NCBI GenBank assembly: GCA_014526335.1
Contig: JACTAT010000010.1
Location: 8,016,450-8,080,449 of the forward strand
Origin: Chrysaora quinquecirrha
Lineage: Eukaryota; Cnidaria; Scyphozoa; Semaeostomeae; Pelagiidae
Direction of reading: 5' to 3'
DNA: 64,000 nucleotides
Within the stretch, counting starts at the first letter, position 1, and each line of letters opens with the position of its first letter. The notes beneath the pieces were generated by a model. The model saw only the letters and a list, made by a program, of their open reading frames with translations, was not told the origin of the DNA and searched no databases. Both the position numbers and the translations under genes were made by a program. Positions 10,601-21,215 of the stretch are shown here, piece after piece.

Positions 10601-13600
10601 TTACTAACAAGTTCCAGGCAGCTATAATAGTGTATTTATTTGATTATTCAGGTACTTCTTTCAAATCCTTGTTGGATTAAACTTGAAAGGTGGTCTAGTG
10701 GGAAATACCACCTATGAAAGTGAAAGGGCTGTAAGTTTATCTAGAAGATTTTTGTCATTTTAAATTCATTATTCTAGCGAAAATAGTAACTATCGTGTAT
10801 TCATGCTTATTTTATTTTCACCCATAACATCTTTTGTAGGTTAAGCTTCCAACATGCAAAGATCGTTCTTCAAGCTCGTTATTCTGTTTCCTGGTAAGGG
10901 TAAAGTTTTCAAAAATAAACATGTTGTTTGCAGTGCTCTTAATTTTATTCAATCCTAGTTTGCCCAAAATATGATTAAATAAGACCTACCCACTAAGCAT
11001 CACTTGGCACCTCCTCTCTTAACTGAAAAAACAACTCTTTCAAATTATGAAATGTCCAGATGAACAGACAATAGAGAGTTTCCGAAGCACACCGCAGCTC
11101 AGTACGACGTCCCAAAGTGGCCTGTTAACGAGCGCGGTCAGGGGCATCTCCTCACCTTGCTCGTCGTAGTGACTAAAAGTATTACACGCAAAGCGCTTTT
11201 CCACGTTGTAGTCAACCGTTCTCACGTTAACAGTAATTTCTTTGTCTTGTAAGTAGCAATTTGAATTCAATCATTTGAAAAATGCAAAACAGAAGCATCA
11301 AATTTTGTTTTTCGACGAAAGCATTGTCTGAAAAGCTATGAAATTCACTTTTTTAGCGTTGACTTGTATCTTTGTGTTTTGGCCTAGAATTTGCAATGGC
11401 ATCACAGGCATCATCGTCTTGTTCCAGTACATGTCTTAATACACCAAGAGTGACCAAAATGTTTGTATTACAAAATAAAGTACTTTCCTATTCTATCATT
11501 TCCCTACTAGTCACGTAAAAAAATTGTTGCCCTTGTTGAGCTTCGTTTCATCTGCCCATATCACTGGACATTTATATCTCTTCCCTGATCTTTGCAAAAA
11601 GTGTTCCTTCCAACAGGCAAAAAATGAATTGGACTGAAGCCCATGATATCCAATTATGCAGAGAGATAATAATTCAAGAACCTTTTAAATTTAAGCAAGG
11701 CTCAAGGGAGAAGGGGCAAGCGTGGGACAAGATTGCTACTACCCTAAATGGGCAGCAGCAATTGCGTTTCACAGTAGACCAGAGAGCTGTGAGGGAAAGG
11801 TATGGAAAGTTAGAGAGAAATTATAAGAGAAAGATGAGGGAAGAGGAGAATGCCAGTGGGATAAGCCCAGAGGTCACAGAGCTGGATATAGCTATTCAAG
11901 AAATAATAGGAAGAAGTGAAGGAGCACAGGAAGAGATAGCACAAGGCGATGAAGCAAGAAAGAAAGCAGCAGAAGAAGAGAAGGAGACAGCAGAGAATGT
12001 AAGAAGAAGAGCTATGGAGAGGCTAGGAGAAACAAGAGCAAGAGAAAATACTGAATGTAGGAAAAGGACGAGGCAGAGCAATGATGATGAAGCAATAGGG
12101 TACATTAGAGAAAAGATGGTTAAAGAGATAGACCTGAAGAAAGAAGAACTAGAGTTGAGAAAAAGTGAGGAAGCAAGAAAAGAAAGAATTCAAACTGAGG
12201 AGATAGAGCTAAGGAAAAAAGAATTGGAATTGAGAGACAGAGAACAAAGGTCTAGAGAGCAGGAGCAGGAGGCAAGGCAGAAGAGAGATGATGCTTTTCT
12301 TGGGTTCATGGCACAGCAACAGCAGCAACAGCAGGCTATGTTCCAGCAGATGCAGCAACAAAACCAGGCCATTCTTTCTTTAATTGCTAATTTTCAAAAA
12401 AATTAAATTAAAATTAAATCAGTGAAATGAGTACTGCCTTCTGTTTTTATGTTTTTCTTCATCTCACATTGGCTTGAATGAAGCAGCTGAAATTACAATA
12501 CAGGGTTATTTAGTTGGTTGTCTTGGTAGCTTTTAAAAAAGCTGTTTTAATAGTAGTTTCAGGCAAAACAAGACTACAAGAGTATGTAATACTCTTGTAT
12601 GGTTGGTGGTTCCACAGCAAAGTATGTTGATGTATTTGAGCCATAGAGACATGTTCTTGCATTGTGCAGTAGGGCACACAGAGAGTAGATCTTCCCCACT
12701 GAACTCAAACCAATTTTAAGATTCTTCTTGAAATCAGTGAACTTAAAATAGTTGACTATGTCTCCGAATACCCATTCAACTGAGACCCTAACTCTGCTCA
12801 TTGAGGTATTAAATTGCTGTTGTGCTTCAGTCAATGGGGCTCTCCTCTCATAGGGACACTGAAGATGAAGCCTATGAGGGTATGCAGGATCACCATATAT
12901 ACACAGAGGATCTCCATTAGGTGCAAATGAGTACTGCTCAAGCTGTGGTAGAAGCCCAGATCTAACTAGCATAGCACAGTCATGCCTTTTACCCTCAACA
13001 GGACCATACAGATTTGCAATCAAGCCATTTGGCGTTACAAGAGATTGAAATTTGATGGCATGCACTCTTTTGTGTCCATTGTAGACAACTCTCTGGTTTC
13101 TTCTTGGCCTACTTATTGGTCTGACTGTCCCATCAATGAAGCCCCAACAGTTGGGTAACATTGCTCCCTTGGCATGAATGGCATCTGCAAATGATTGCAG
13201 GTTATTTGGAGACAGCCAAGGTTGTTCCAGATTCATAAGCAAATGGCTAAATCGTACAAACAGCATGTCTGTGATTTCATTTGCAGCCATGCAGAGTTGT
13301 GGTACTGGCCTAGCAAATCTGGGCATAAGATCAACATACCTACAAGGATATGCAAATCTTTTCAATGTGATGCACAGTGCCTCTACAGAATCAACATAAA
13401 GACCATTGTAGCATTTGATCTGCTCTGGCAGTTCAAATACTTCAACAAGAGAATAAATATCTGCTTTTGAAAACCTGAACTCCACCTCACACTCGTGATC
13501 TTCCATCTGCTCTAGGTTGAAAGCAGGATATTGCCAGTAGGGCTGCTCCATATGGATATTTCTTCTTCGAGGCACTCGTTGACGATTCAATAAAACTAAC

Positions 13601-14703
13601 ATTTCCTCATTGTTTAAAAAATTTGCATCATACAACTCAAACATAAGATCTCGTAACTCATTATTTGCATCCATGTTGTTTGCAGAAACAAAATTTATAA
13701 TTTGGCGCCAAGGCTGTGTCGTCGTATTACCTACGGTGTGTTTCGTAAACAAAAATAACAGCACTACATGACAGCGCTAGTTACCAGTCTACCCTAGGAC
13801 GTCGTACTGAGCTGCGGTGTGCTTCGTAAACTCTCTAATACAACTGCTAGGTGTCTACATTACAAAAGCTACAGAAATGAGAAAAGAATGACCAAGTAAA
13901 ACACTGAATTGATGTACACCTACATACCATTTTTTTTTTACTCTTTGTTTGATCTTAAAGTTTCCATTCCTGTTTTTGTTTGTTACGTTTAGTTTGAGAT
14001 ATACTTTGTATGTAGTTTTTTGTTTCTAAATTGTAGCCATACCTTGTAATTTAGAGGATAAATTTCAGCGTTTTTGCTAATGTTATGTCCAATGTTTGTA
14101 GATGGCACTTCAAGCAATGTTGGAATCTCCCTTTCCTTCAGAGGTAAGTTTAAAATTGCCTACAATGTTGGCAATCATTTTTCTGAATATATTGATGTGC
14201 TTTAATGTTGCTCGGGTAGTATAAAACAAATTTAATGAGTGTTTAACTTTTAGATAGATGACAGAGACATTCGCCTCTGGATATTGAACGAAATCCTTGT
14301 GGATGCCAGATTCGTTGATTTTGATGATGAGACTCAATTTGACAGTAAGTGTTGTAGAAAGGTTGGTCACTATAATACTCAGTTGAATCTATTTTTTTTA
14401 TTAACCATTTTTTATTTGTTTATTAATTTTAAGTTTTAATAACCACATTTAGCATGCATTTGTGTGTAAGTTTGACTGTGCACTTGGATAATCTATTGCC
14501 AAAAATGAATGCTTCAAATTATGGCAAAGCTGTTCATTATCATGTTATATTTAATGGTTTCCCCCCAGCTTTATCTCTTGGTAATGTTGTTTGCTGTATG
14601 CTGCTGTATGAATTTTGTTGAGTATCACAATCTTCTATTTATAATCATGAAGGTCACTTCGTATAAAAGATTAAAGAATTTCCTTCTCTTTTAGATTGAT
14701 TGA
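7620..14703 (+). CDS. SENP/Ulp1-like (C48) protease gene, many exons
   Basis: This is a spliced gene carried by the 10.3-kb element. Exons inferred from frame continuity and GT/AG sites are about 7620-7887, 8421-8615 (frame damaged), 8666-8890, 9956-10073, 10204-10281, 10435-10529, 10651-10731, 10840-10892, 14101-14143, 14254-14344 and a terminal exon with a stop at about 14695-14703. The conserved C48 layout is visible: NGHWAIAVL (catalytic His, split by an intron), then ALLDPF (Asp position), then the KDRSSSSLFC segment. In C48 enzymes that last segment reads D-x-S-S-C-G; here the nucleophile position is Ser. Such proteases cleave SUMO or SUMO-like conjugates (family knowledge). The Cys-to-Ser change suggests a non-catalytic protein or a decayed copy. 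A Harbinger sits in the intron between 10892 and 14101. The 5' exons are the least certain. Confidence 0.5.
11624..12406 (+). CDS. Harbinger Myb/SANT-like DNA-binding protein
   Basis: The frame encodes 260 residues from an ATG after 'caggcaaaaa'. Residues 1-75 form a Myb/SANT-like trihelix domain (NWTEAHDIQLCREII at the start, WDKIATTLN, then QRAVRERYGKLERNYKRK). Residues 90-225 are a long, highly charged coiled coil with RKKELELRDREQRSREQEQ-type heptads. The C-terminus is Gln-rich. In Harbinger elements this second protein binds the transposon ends and carries the transposase into the nucleus (family knowledge). It faces the transposase gene, with stop codons about 165 bp apart. The ATG is the first in frame, and there is no sign of damage. 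Confidence 0.9.
   Translation: MNWTEAHDIQLCREIIIQEPFKFKQGSREKGQAWDKIATTLNGQQQLRFTVDQRAVRERYGKLERNYKRKMREEENASGISPEVTELDIAIQEIIGRSEGAQEEIAQGDEARKKAAEEEKETAENVRRRAMERLGETRARENTECRKRTRQSNDDEAIGYIREKMVKEIDLKKEELELRKSEEARKERIQTEEIELRKKELELRDREQRSREQEQEARQKRDDAFLGFMAQQQQQQQAMFQQMQQQNQAILSLIANFQKN
12574..13674 (-). CDS. HARBI1-like transposase (DDE_Tnp_4)
   Basis: This is an open frame to a stop at 12574. I prefer the ATG at 13674 (MDANNELRDLMFELYDAN) over the upstream ATG at 13764, because the first 30 residues of the longer form look like 5' leader. It gives about 366 residues, normal for HARBI1-type enzymes. The DDE triad positions are visible: WGFIDGTVRPISRP (first Asp), YGDPAYP (second Asp) and RVSVEWVFGD (Glu). 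The enzyme cuts and pastes DNA between the terminal repeats at 11073 and 13836. It is apparently intact and therefore a candidate for recent activity. Confidence 0.93.
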   Translation of the reverse strand: MDANNELRDLMFELYDANFLNNEEMLVLLNRQRVPRRRNIHMEQPYWQYPAFNLEQMEDHECEVEFRFSKADIYSLVEVFELPEQIKCYNGLYVDSVEALCITLKRFAYPCRYVDLMPRFARPVPQLCMAANEITDMLFVRFSHLLMNLEQPWLSPNNLQSFADAIHAKGAMLPNCWGFIDGTVRPISRPRRNQRVVYNGHKRVHAIKFQSLVTPNGLIANLYGPVEGKRHDCAMLVRSGLLPQLEQYSFAPNGDPLCIYGDPAYPHRLHLQCPYERRAPLTEAQQQFNTSMSRVRVSVEWVFGDIVNYFKFTDFKKNLKIGLSSVGKIYSLCALLHNARTCLYGSNTSTYFAVEPPTIQEYYILL

Positions 14704-15283
14704 AGAACAAGGCCAAAGCAAGAAGCTATAATTATAAAGCCTTATGAGCAATGTTTTGACTCTATTAATTTTAATGATGTTAAGTGGCTGAAATTCTACT
14801 GTGTGTTAAAAGAATAAAGTTTGAGCATATCTATTGTTGTTAAACATACGCACAACAACTTCAATTTTTTCCTCGAGTTTTCAGAATTTTGCAAATCGCA
14901 AGTTAACAAATGCAGCGCAGTTTTGGCAGATTCGTAAATCGCAACATTGTTCAATTGGACGGCCTATTCTACTGGCTCTTTGACAAAATATTTTGTGTTT
15001 TATTTCTCTTCATGTGAAACAGGGCGGCCTATTTCTCAAGCCCAATTTCCAATGATCGATGGCCTATTTCACATACGATTTCACGGGATGTGAAATATCT
15101 GGTGCATTTCATGAACTGTGAAATAGGTCGATTGGCCTATTTTCATCCCTAGCTGAAGAGGTCACCTATTTCACAAGCTGAAATTGGCTGTCATATTTCA
15201 TGTTAGTCCACTTATTCCACAAACGATTTCAAAAGTTATTTCACAGCCTATTTCAACCCTTTTTTACATGTGTCCTAAATGTG

Positions 15284-15762
15284 CTGTGGTCGAAATATAT
15301 AATAGAACTTTAACAGGGAGGATTGTAAAATATTTAGATAGTGGAAAAACTAAAGGAAATTACAACTATATTAATGTTTTACCTGATATCGTGGAGAGCA
15401 TAAATAATTCAAAGCATAGAATTATAGGAATGGCTCCTAATGAAGTTAACGTTAACAATTAACCGATAGTTAAGAAAAATCTTAGGAAATATTGGGCCCA
15501 ACAGGAAAGCAAACTTCCAAAGTCTCGAAAGAAAAGACCATGTTACAGAGTAAAAGACTATGTGCGTATTGCATCGACAAATAAAACATTCAAAAGAGGA
15601 TTTAATAAACAGTGGACAGACGAAATCTTTCAGATATCAAGCATTCAGATGGGTTATTCGCTGTTTGCTTACATTCTTAAAGATCTAGGAGGGCAAATTA
15701 TAGAAGGAAAATTTTATGCAAAACAAATTGACGCAGTTCACTTTCCAAACTTAGAAAATTGA
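15284..15762 (+). pseudogene. Polinton-type integrase, 3' half
   Basis: This is the continuation of the integrase cut at 5026. It starts with the catalytic Glu segment (VVEIYNRTLTGR, Glu at about 15291), followed by INVLPDIVESINNSKHR and IIGMAPNEVN, the usual helix after the core. A stop at 15460 separates it from a C-terminal chromo/SH3-like segment (15490-15762: YRVKDYVRIASTNKTFKRG, then NKQWTDEIFQIS), as in Polinton integrases that end with a target-binding domain. The gene ends at the stop near 15760. Both halves are on the plus strand and their frames match across the insertion plus one copy of the duplication. Confidence 0.87.
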
Positions 15763-16020
15763 AAAGATATTAAAAAGACAAAAATCAAATCATACTCAAT
15801 GGTACTTAATAAAATGTTTAATCTATCATAAACCAGTTTGGATTACCAAAAGTCAACTTCAAGAAATGCGTATCAGAGTTAAAAGAAGACTAAAAGTGGA
15901 TAACTATATTTCTAAAAAGGATTTTTTCACTGCATTACAACCTGAAATTTCAGATAACGAGAAAGAGGCAAAACAACATAGAGAAGATATAATTGATTCA
16001 GATAACTAATAAGATTAAGA

Positions 16021-16722
16021 ATGGCCGGTTTGTACACAAAAAAATCTCCAAGGATTACTGCTATTTCATCAGAAGAAGCTTCAGTCTATGATGATAATAC
16101 AAATTTTAGAGTGGTTTAAAAAGAAAGTATTAATCTCGACCCTTCTCAACTTTGGATGATGTGTTGTACGAAGGCTATACTTCCCGCCAGGGAAAAACCT
16201 GTGCCCAATATTTTTGGTTTAAAAGAATCAGTTGTCCTTTTAATAGCAACAATGCAACATTTAAGGTTAGATTCAACATAAATGTTGATCTAACAGGTGA
16301 TATTTTTAGATATGAAAAACTATTCAATTCTCAAAACGTTACTCATATATGGACAGGAGAACAGGATTTGTATCAAAGAATTTATCTCCCCCTAGTGAAG
16401 CGCTCACATAGAAAATGAAGGAAATTGGGATCTAATTAAAATTAATACCTTTTTAAATTCAAATTTAAATTTGAAATTTGATTTCGCTGGATGGGAAAAT
16501 GGTGTTGGTGTGTGGCTGCAACAGTCAATAATATATTTGGAACATGGAAATGATTATTTTGATTTAGGCTTTCGTGGTATGGATATTGAAAATGATATGG
16601 GCTATGATCAGTCTAAACAATTTCAGATATGTACATTTGGAAGAATGGTGGTGGAGAGATTATGATTGGATAATTTAAAAAAGATTATCTTCCTAATGCA
16701 TTTGCAGAATATCATGGAAATA
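16021..16722 (+). pseudogene. Viral gene of unknown function, 5' part (interrupted)
   Basis: The coding trace begins at an ATG at 16021 (MAGLYTKKSPRITAISSEE) and then shifts frame. The longest pieces are 16152-16418 and 16471-16665, rich in aromatic residues (for example FDFAGWENGVGVWLQQS). It is cut at 16722 by the 4.5-kb element and resumes at 21270. Its place between integrase and the small gene cluster makes it a viral gene. I cannot assign a function; a structural or accessory role is possible but unsupported. Confidence 0.5.
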
Positions 16723-16740
16723 GGCATACTGGAAAAGTGG

Positions 16741-17010
16741 GACCCGGGAAACATAGGTAAGACCCTGGGCCCCGGGACCCTAAGGTGGAACCTTAAGGTG
16801 GGACCCTACAGTGGGACCTTAAGGTGGGACCCTAAGGTGGGATCCTAAGGTGGGACCCTAAGGTGGGACCTAAAGGTGGGACCCTAAGGTGGGACCCTAG
16901 GGTGGGACCCTAGGGTGGGACCTTAAGGTGGGACCCTGAGATGAGACCCTAAGAAGGGACCCTAAGATGGGACCTTAAGGTGGGACTCTAAGGTGGGACC
17001 CTAAGGTGAG
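16741..17010. repeat. 13-bp tandem array (GGTGGGACCCTAA), left terminal repeat
   Basis: About 20 copies of GGTGGGACCCTAA with variants (CCTTAA, CCTAGG) sit just inside the left end of the 4.5-kb element. Every canonical unit contains CCCTAA, the complement of the metazoan telomeric hexamer TTAGGG. The array reads in the opposite sense at the right end (21015-21215), so the two arrays can pair. Confidence 0.95.
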
Positions 17011-17532
17011 ATGGGTTAGTTAAGGGACTGGGTCCGAGTTTGGAGGTGTGCTTTTCAAGGTTACGGTTTACACCAACATTCTGGAAATTTACGTCAGAAA
17101 ACAATGGCAATTGTTATTTTTGGACACTCTCACGGTTTCTATTGTTATTTTACAATTGTCATGCCGATACGCAGAAAAAACTCTCTCTCATCAAGATCTT
17201 CAGGCCTAAATACATGGAATGCAGCCTTGAAAGAGAATCGTGAGAGTCAGAATTCTGGAAAAGGACGGAGAATTTAGGATTTTGGAAAAGCAATTCCAGT
17301 TATATCTATTAAACGGGATTTGCTAGAGAATTCCTGGTGACCCTTAAGATTACAGAGGGAGTGTACTAAACCATTTTACCTAGTACCTAGGCCTGTATTT
17401 TTGGACATTTGTGGCGTCCCTGCCGCCTGGACACCTTAGGCCTACATGAGGCAAGGAAACAAACCAAGGAAAAATGGCAACGAATGCAGAAGATATTGTT
17501 CAGCAAAACACAGAAGACGAGAACTCTTTGTC

Positions 17533-18322
17533 CTAATTTTGCAAAACATCAATTACATTCTGCAGACAGCTTTTCAAGTCAACTAACGAAACTCCTTTTT
17601 TAATCTTTATTATTGTGTTAGCAGCCTCATGTTGTAGATCATACTCAGCACACAGCTTTTGCAGAGCACCATCCCCTAAGTAACAATCACCATTCCATTC
17701 GATGCTAACTGCCTCAAATAAACCATCATTAAGATCACAAACATCCAGTTTCAGCCAAAATCGCACGTTTGGGTCTGCTTGTTTTAAAGTATCCAAAGCT
17801 GCGTTCTGCATGCTGGTTTCTGCTTTGAATTGAGATGTGGCTGTCTTTTTGAGACGAGTATGGATACCAGAGCAAGGTACATTTGTTCTAGCATAGAAAA
17901 AGATGATGAAATAGTTTCATGTAGGTATATTTGGTTGGAGGTGCCATATAAAAAGTGTTAAATAATAGTGGCCACAACCAAAAAAAAATCAGCTTTTCTA
18001 AAATTGCTACCTAGAAATACAGAGTTATATCTGCTACTTTTTAAGACCTAAAAGTATCATATTGGGAAATGTGTGTACCAAAAATACCACTTTGGGCAAA
18101 TGGTTGACCCAAAAATATCGGCCCTACCTCCCTGTATGTCAAGGTGCCAGCAGGCCCCCTGGGTTTCTTGTATACATCTTTATCATATAAAGATGCAACA
18201 AATTAAGTATTCAAAAATCAAACTGTTCACTTACCCATTCTGGATTTTTGTGGCTTTCCTGAGGAGCTCCACTGCACATGGGTCCTCGAAACAACTCAAA
18301 AACCAACCAAGTTCAGCTTCCA
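17533..18322 (-). CDS. Unknown two-exon protein of the 13-bp-array element
   Basis: A proposed first exon runs from an ATG at 18322 to about 18236 (MEAELGWFLSCFEDPCAVEL...), ending at a G|gtaagt donor. A second exon runs from an AG at about 17893 to a stop at 17533, uninterrupted, and includes FWLKLDVCDLNDGLFEAVS and KIKKGVSLVDLKSCLQNVI. Joined length is roughly 150 residues. The fold looks alpha/beta, but I do not recognise the family. Both exons lie inside the element and point the same way as the SANT-like gene upstream. It could be a downstream gene of the transposon or the 3' part of one longer gene. Confidence 0.5.
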
Positions 18323-18940
18323 TTGTATCCAACCACTGGCTATAATCAGGTGACTCTCTTATCAAAAATGGTGAGATTGGACAAGTCGAAATCGATTACA
18401 TTACTATATTCAAACTCGCAAGCATTAAGTGTGAGGATCTCACTGCAGTATAATTCACTCAGCGTATGATTGCGATGGCATTCAGTCCCCACAAATTTTG
18501 CAGTCACTCAACCAGTTGTTTTCAACAAAGCAATGATTAGTCTTGACAAATAAGTAGAAATGTTCATAAAATGTAAGTATTGAATAACTTGATTAACCCC
18601 CTCTCAAAAAAACGGCTCTCCTCTCTGGAGGGCTCAATTTTTATCAAGCCCAACTCTTGAATAATCCCACCCCTTGAATGTCAAATGTTTGATGATCCGT
18701 CCCTCAGTGCTTAATTGAATTAAGTGTTATTATATTACATTCTATATGTATATGAAATACAATGTGCCCTCCCGGTTATCACCGCAATGGCTTCACTGCA
18801 ACTCCTGAACTGGGGCACAGGATGTACGGTTACACATTTTCGGATTGCATTGCGGAGTCACCACAGTGCTCAAACTGCGAGCAGTCATTATTCCGTATAC
18901 AGAAAACAATGAAAATAATACTCACCTGCATGATGTTGCT

Positions 18941-20586
18941 TCATGCATAGAATTCAATGACATACTGCAAAAGTCCAAAGGGAATTCTATCACATGAGAT
19001 TATATATTCTTTTCCAGGGATCTGTGTCTTTTTTGTCAAGATCTGACTCCAAAGGCAAACCAAGATTGGTTTGTTCTCACTGTTTAGCATTTCCATTGCT
19101 TGCATTGGCAGCTCTACAAATCGACAAATATTCCCCTTAATTTTGAATGACTTCTTTGCAACTTTTGCCAGTTCATCCAAAAGTTTAAACTGATCTGTCT
19201 TTGGAAGAACATTTTCAAATAGATCAACTATAAATTCTGTGACTTCACTGCCAGGTATTTCATGGTGAAGACATTCAAAAACTATTTTTCTTCTCTCTTG
19301 AGCATTTAATTTGGCCAATGAACTATTAGCAACGGCTTTCAACTGTTCATGATTAAGCCCATCAAGAAAATCTACTTCACAACTTGACTTAGCCTCTATT
19401 GATATTGAAGATGTTGAGCTTTCATCGTCTGGATGGAAATGTTTTTCTGCTTTCTCTACATCACTGAATCTCTGTCTAAAACTGTTGATACTCCTTTGGC
19501 GAACTCCACTCCCTATGTGAGAAAAGGTTAAAAAATTTTTTACATTAAAAAATCATAATGTTAAAACAAAGCAACATCAGAATATCAATTAAAACACTGT
19601 TGGCTTAAAAGAAAGATAACCAATACATACACCCTCTTAAATTATAGTCAGCATTTTTATCAGATATGTATGCTGCAGCCTGTTTCCAATAATACACTCG
19701 GTGTGTACTAGGCCATTAGCCATGCTTTGTTGCACTTAGGTTCAATCACTGTGAAGTGCAATAAATTTCACCAATGCATTATCCTCATTTTCGTGCCATT
19801 TTCTACTGACTGGTCTCTTTTTTGGACTTAATTGAACTGGTGACCCATACAGTGTCCTTCTTGATTTTAAAACTAGGGATTTTGCAACCTGAAATAAAAA
19901 AATGTTTAACTTTAAAAACTTACTGGACTTGTGCTTTCAAATATATCAAATAGAACTATCAAATATATTTCTATGAAAAAACACCTTTGAATTTTTGATG
20001 TTCTTCAAATAACTACTGTAAGTAGTTAAAGAATGAGATGCCCAATGCGAATTCACACTAACTTTAAAACGGAGATATGCAATTAATTATATGCATACCT
20101 TTTGAGATGGACTTTGTGTAAATCCCCTTCTGTGGCTTGCTACTGGACTTTCAATATTAGTTCTTTTCTTGATTTGTCTTGATTTTGGTGATTCGTGAGT
20201 CTGTTGAAAGATAATATTTTTAGATGCACTTAAATATGTACATTCTATCTGCATATGAAGTGAGGATCATAGTGCTTCGTTACATACAGTTGGAGACCTT
20301 GGTCTAATTTGACATACTTAGCACTAAGCTGAGTCAAAACTTCACCCAGTTTACAAATAAAATCAAGCAGGAATAATGCACAGAATGAAACTGCATCTGC
20401 ATCTACATCTACCGGATACTGTCGACCTTCTAAAAAGAAGATTATGACAGGGTGACAAGCCAGAGTGGATACATCCTTTGCACACTGAATGTCACAGCTA
20501 ACTGGAAAATACAACCCCTTCAAGTCGGGATCTATAGGACTTTTTGACAAAGTAAGGTACTTCAGGTCTCCAACTATTAGATGCAA
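18941..20586 (-). CDS. Spliced gene with SANT-like DNA-binding segment, unknown C-terminal domain
   Basis: Minus-strand exons can be traced at 20586-20245 (MHLIVGDLKYLTLSK..., hydrophobic FCALFLLDFICKLGE), about 20202-20100 (Ser/Lys-rich linker), about 19890-19630 and 19513-18941 (ends VIEFYA at a stop). The third contains a SANT/Myb-like pattern (WHENEDNALVKFIALHSD and, after a one-base frame change, YYWKQAAAYISDKN). The last exon is a fully open 190-codon frame with a helical domain (ELAKVAKKSFKIKGNICRFV). SANT-like proteins often bind transposon ends (family knowledge). The frame change in the third exon suggests this copy is damaged. Whether the first exon belongs to the same gene is uncertain. 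Confidence 0.5.
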
Positions 20587-21014
20587 GTTAAAAATCCCAA
20601 CTACATATTAAGCTTTTAAAATAAATAAGCGTCAAAAAAGTGACGTTTTTCATAAAGTTAGGCCTAAAAATGGCCTATCCCAATCTCCAACAAAAAGCTC
20701 CTTTATTGGCAAGTTAAAGTTATGTTTTCAGAAGATAGCTTTATAAAACAGACACACATAAATATTATAATACATCTTTTAACATATAAGTAAATTGTCC
20801 ACTTACTTCAACTTCCATAACCTTCTTTCTTGTATCACATATTCTTTCTCCCATATTTTTTTGCCGAATTTTGTATCTTCGCGGGAACTTTAAAAAAAAT
20901 TGCCGCGTTGCTTGCAGGGATACTAGTGATGCTAGCAAAAACCCCCCTGGCGTAACCCGTAACCTTAAAAAACACTCCTCCAAACTCGGACCCAGCCCCT
21001 TAACCAACCCAACT

Positions 21015-21215
21015 CACCTTAGGGTCCCACCTTAGGATCCCACCTTAAGGTCCCACCTTAGGGTCCCACCTCAAGGTCCCACCTTAGGGTCCCACCTTAG
21101 GGTCCAACCTTAGGGTCCCACCTTAGGGTACCACCTAAAGGTCCAACCTTAGGGTCCCAGCTTAGGGTCCCACCTTAGGGTCCCACGTTAGGGTCCCACG
21201 TTAGGGTCCCAGGTC
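21015..21215. repeat. 13-bp tandem array, right terminal repeat (inverted)
   Basis: About 14 copies of the complement of the left array (TTAGGGTCCCACC units) lie just inside the right end of the 4.5-kb element. Variants differ from those of the left array, so the two arrays have drifted separately since insertion or were never identical. Confidence 0.95.

Larger units (their letters stand above)
11073..13836. mobile_element. PIF/Harbinger transposon, near-intact
   Basis: This 2.76-kb element is bounded by about 40-bp terminal inverted repeats (agagagtttccgaagcacac... at 11073-11112 and its complement at 13797-13836) that differ at one base. Both ends are followed by AAT (11070-11072 and 13837-13839), a 3-bp target duplication of the size typical for Harbinger. 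It encodes the two proteins expected of the family in convergent orientation: a Myb/SANT-like DNA-binding protein and a HARBI1-type transposase, both open. It is inserted in an intron of the SENP-like gene. The intact frames and almost perfect termini make it the youngest-looking element in the window. Confidence 0.93.
5027..15283. mobile_element. 10.3-kb DNA transposon-like insertion with SENP-like gene
   Basis: This insertion interrupts the integrase frame. The 7-bp word CTGTGGT occurs at 5020-5026 and again at 15284-15290 (8 bp with one mismatch), as expected of a target-site duplication. The termini are imperfect inverted repeats: 'aaataggacaacatgtgaaa' at the left, and a diverged complement near 15257-15283. 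Both subterminal regions (5027-5125 and about 15010-15265) are packed with opposite-facing copies of a TGTGAAATAGG word. Inside are a spliced SENP/Ulp1-like gene, a Penelope fragment and a Harbinger. A 100-bp segment is present twice (5307-5410 and about 6530-6630). An 8-bp duplication and Ulp1 cargo resemble KDZ-type (Zisupton/Dileera) or hAT elements, but I see no transposase, so it may be non-autonomous. Confidence 0.75.

Noticed and set aside
12190..12372. Cys/Ser-rich minus-strand ORF
   Set aside because: It is the antisense of the Gln/Glu-rich coiled coil of the Harbinger SANT protein; composition bias explains it.
16741..17010. Interstitial telomere or chromosome end
   Set aside because: The unit is 13 bp with only one CCCTAA each, is bounded by transposon ends and is inverted at the other end, so it is part of a mobile element.
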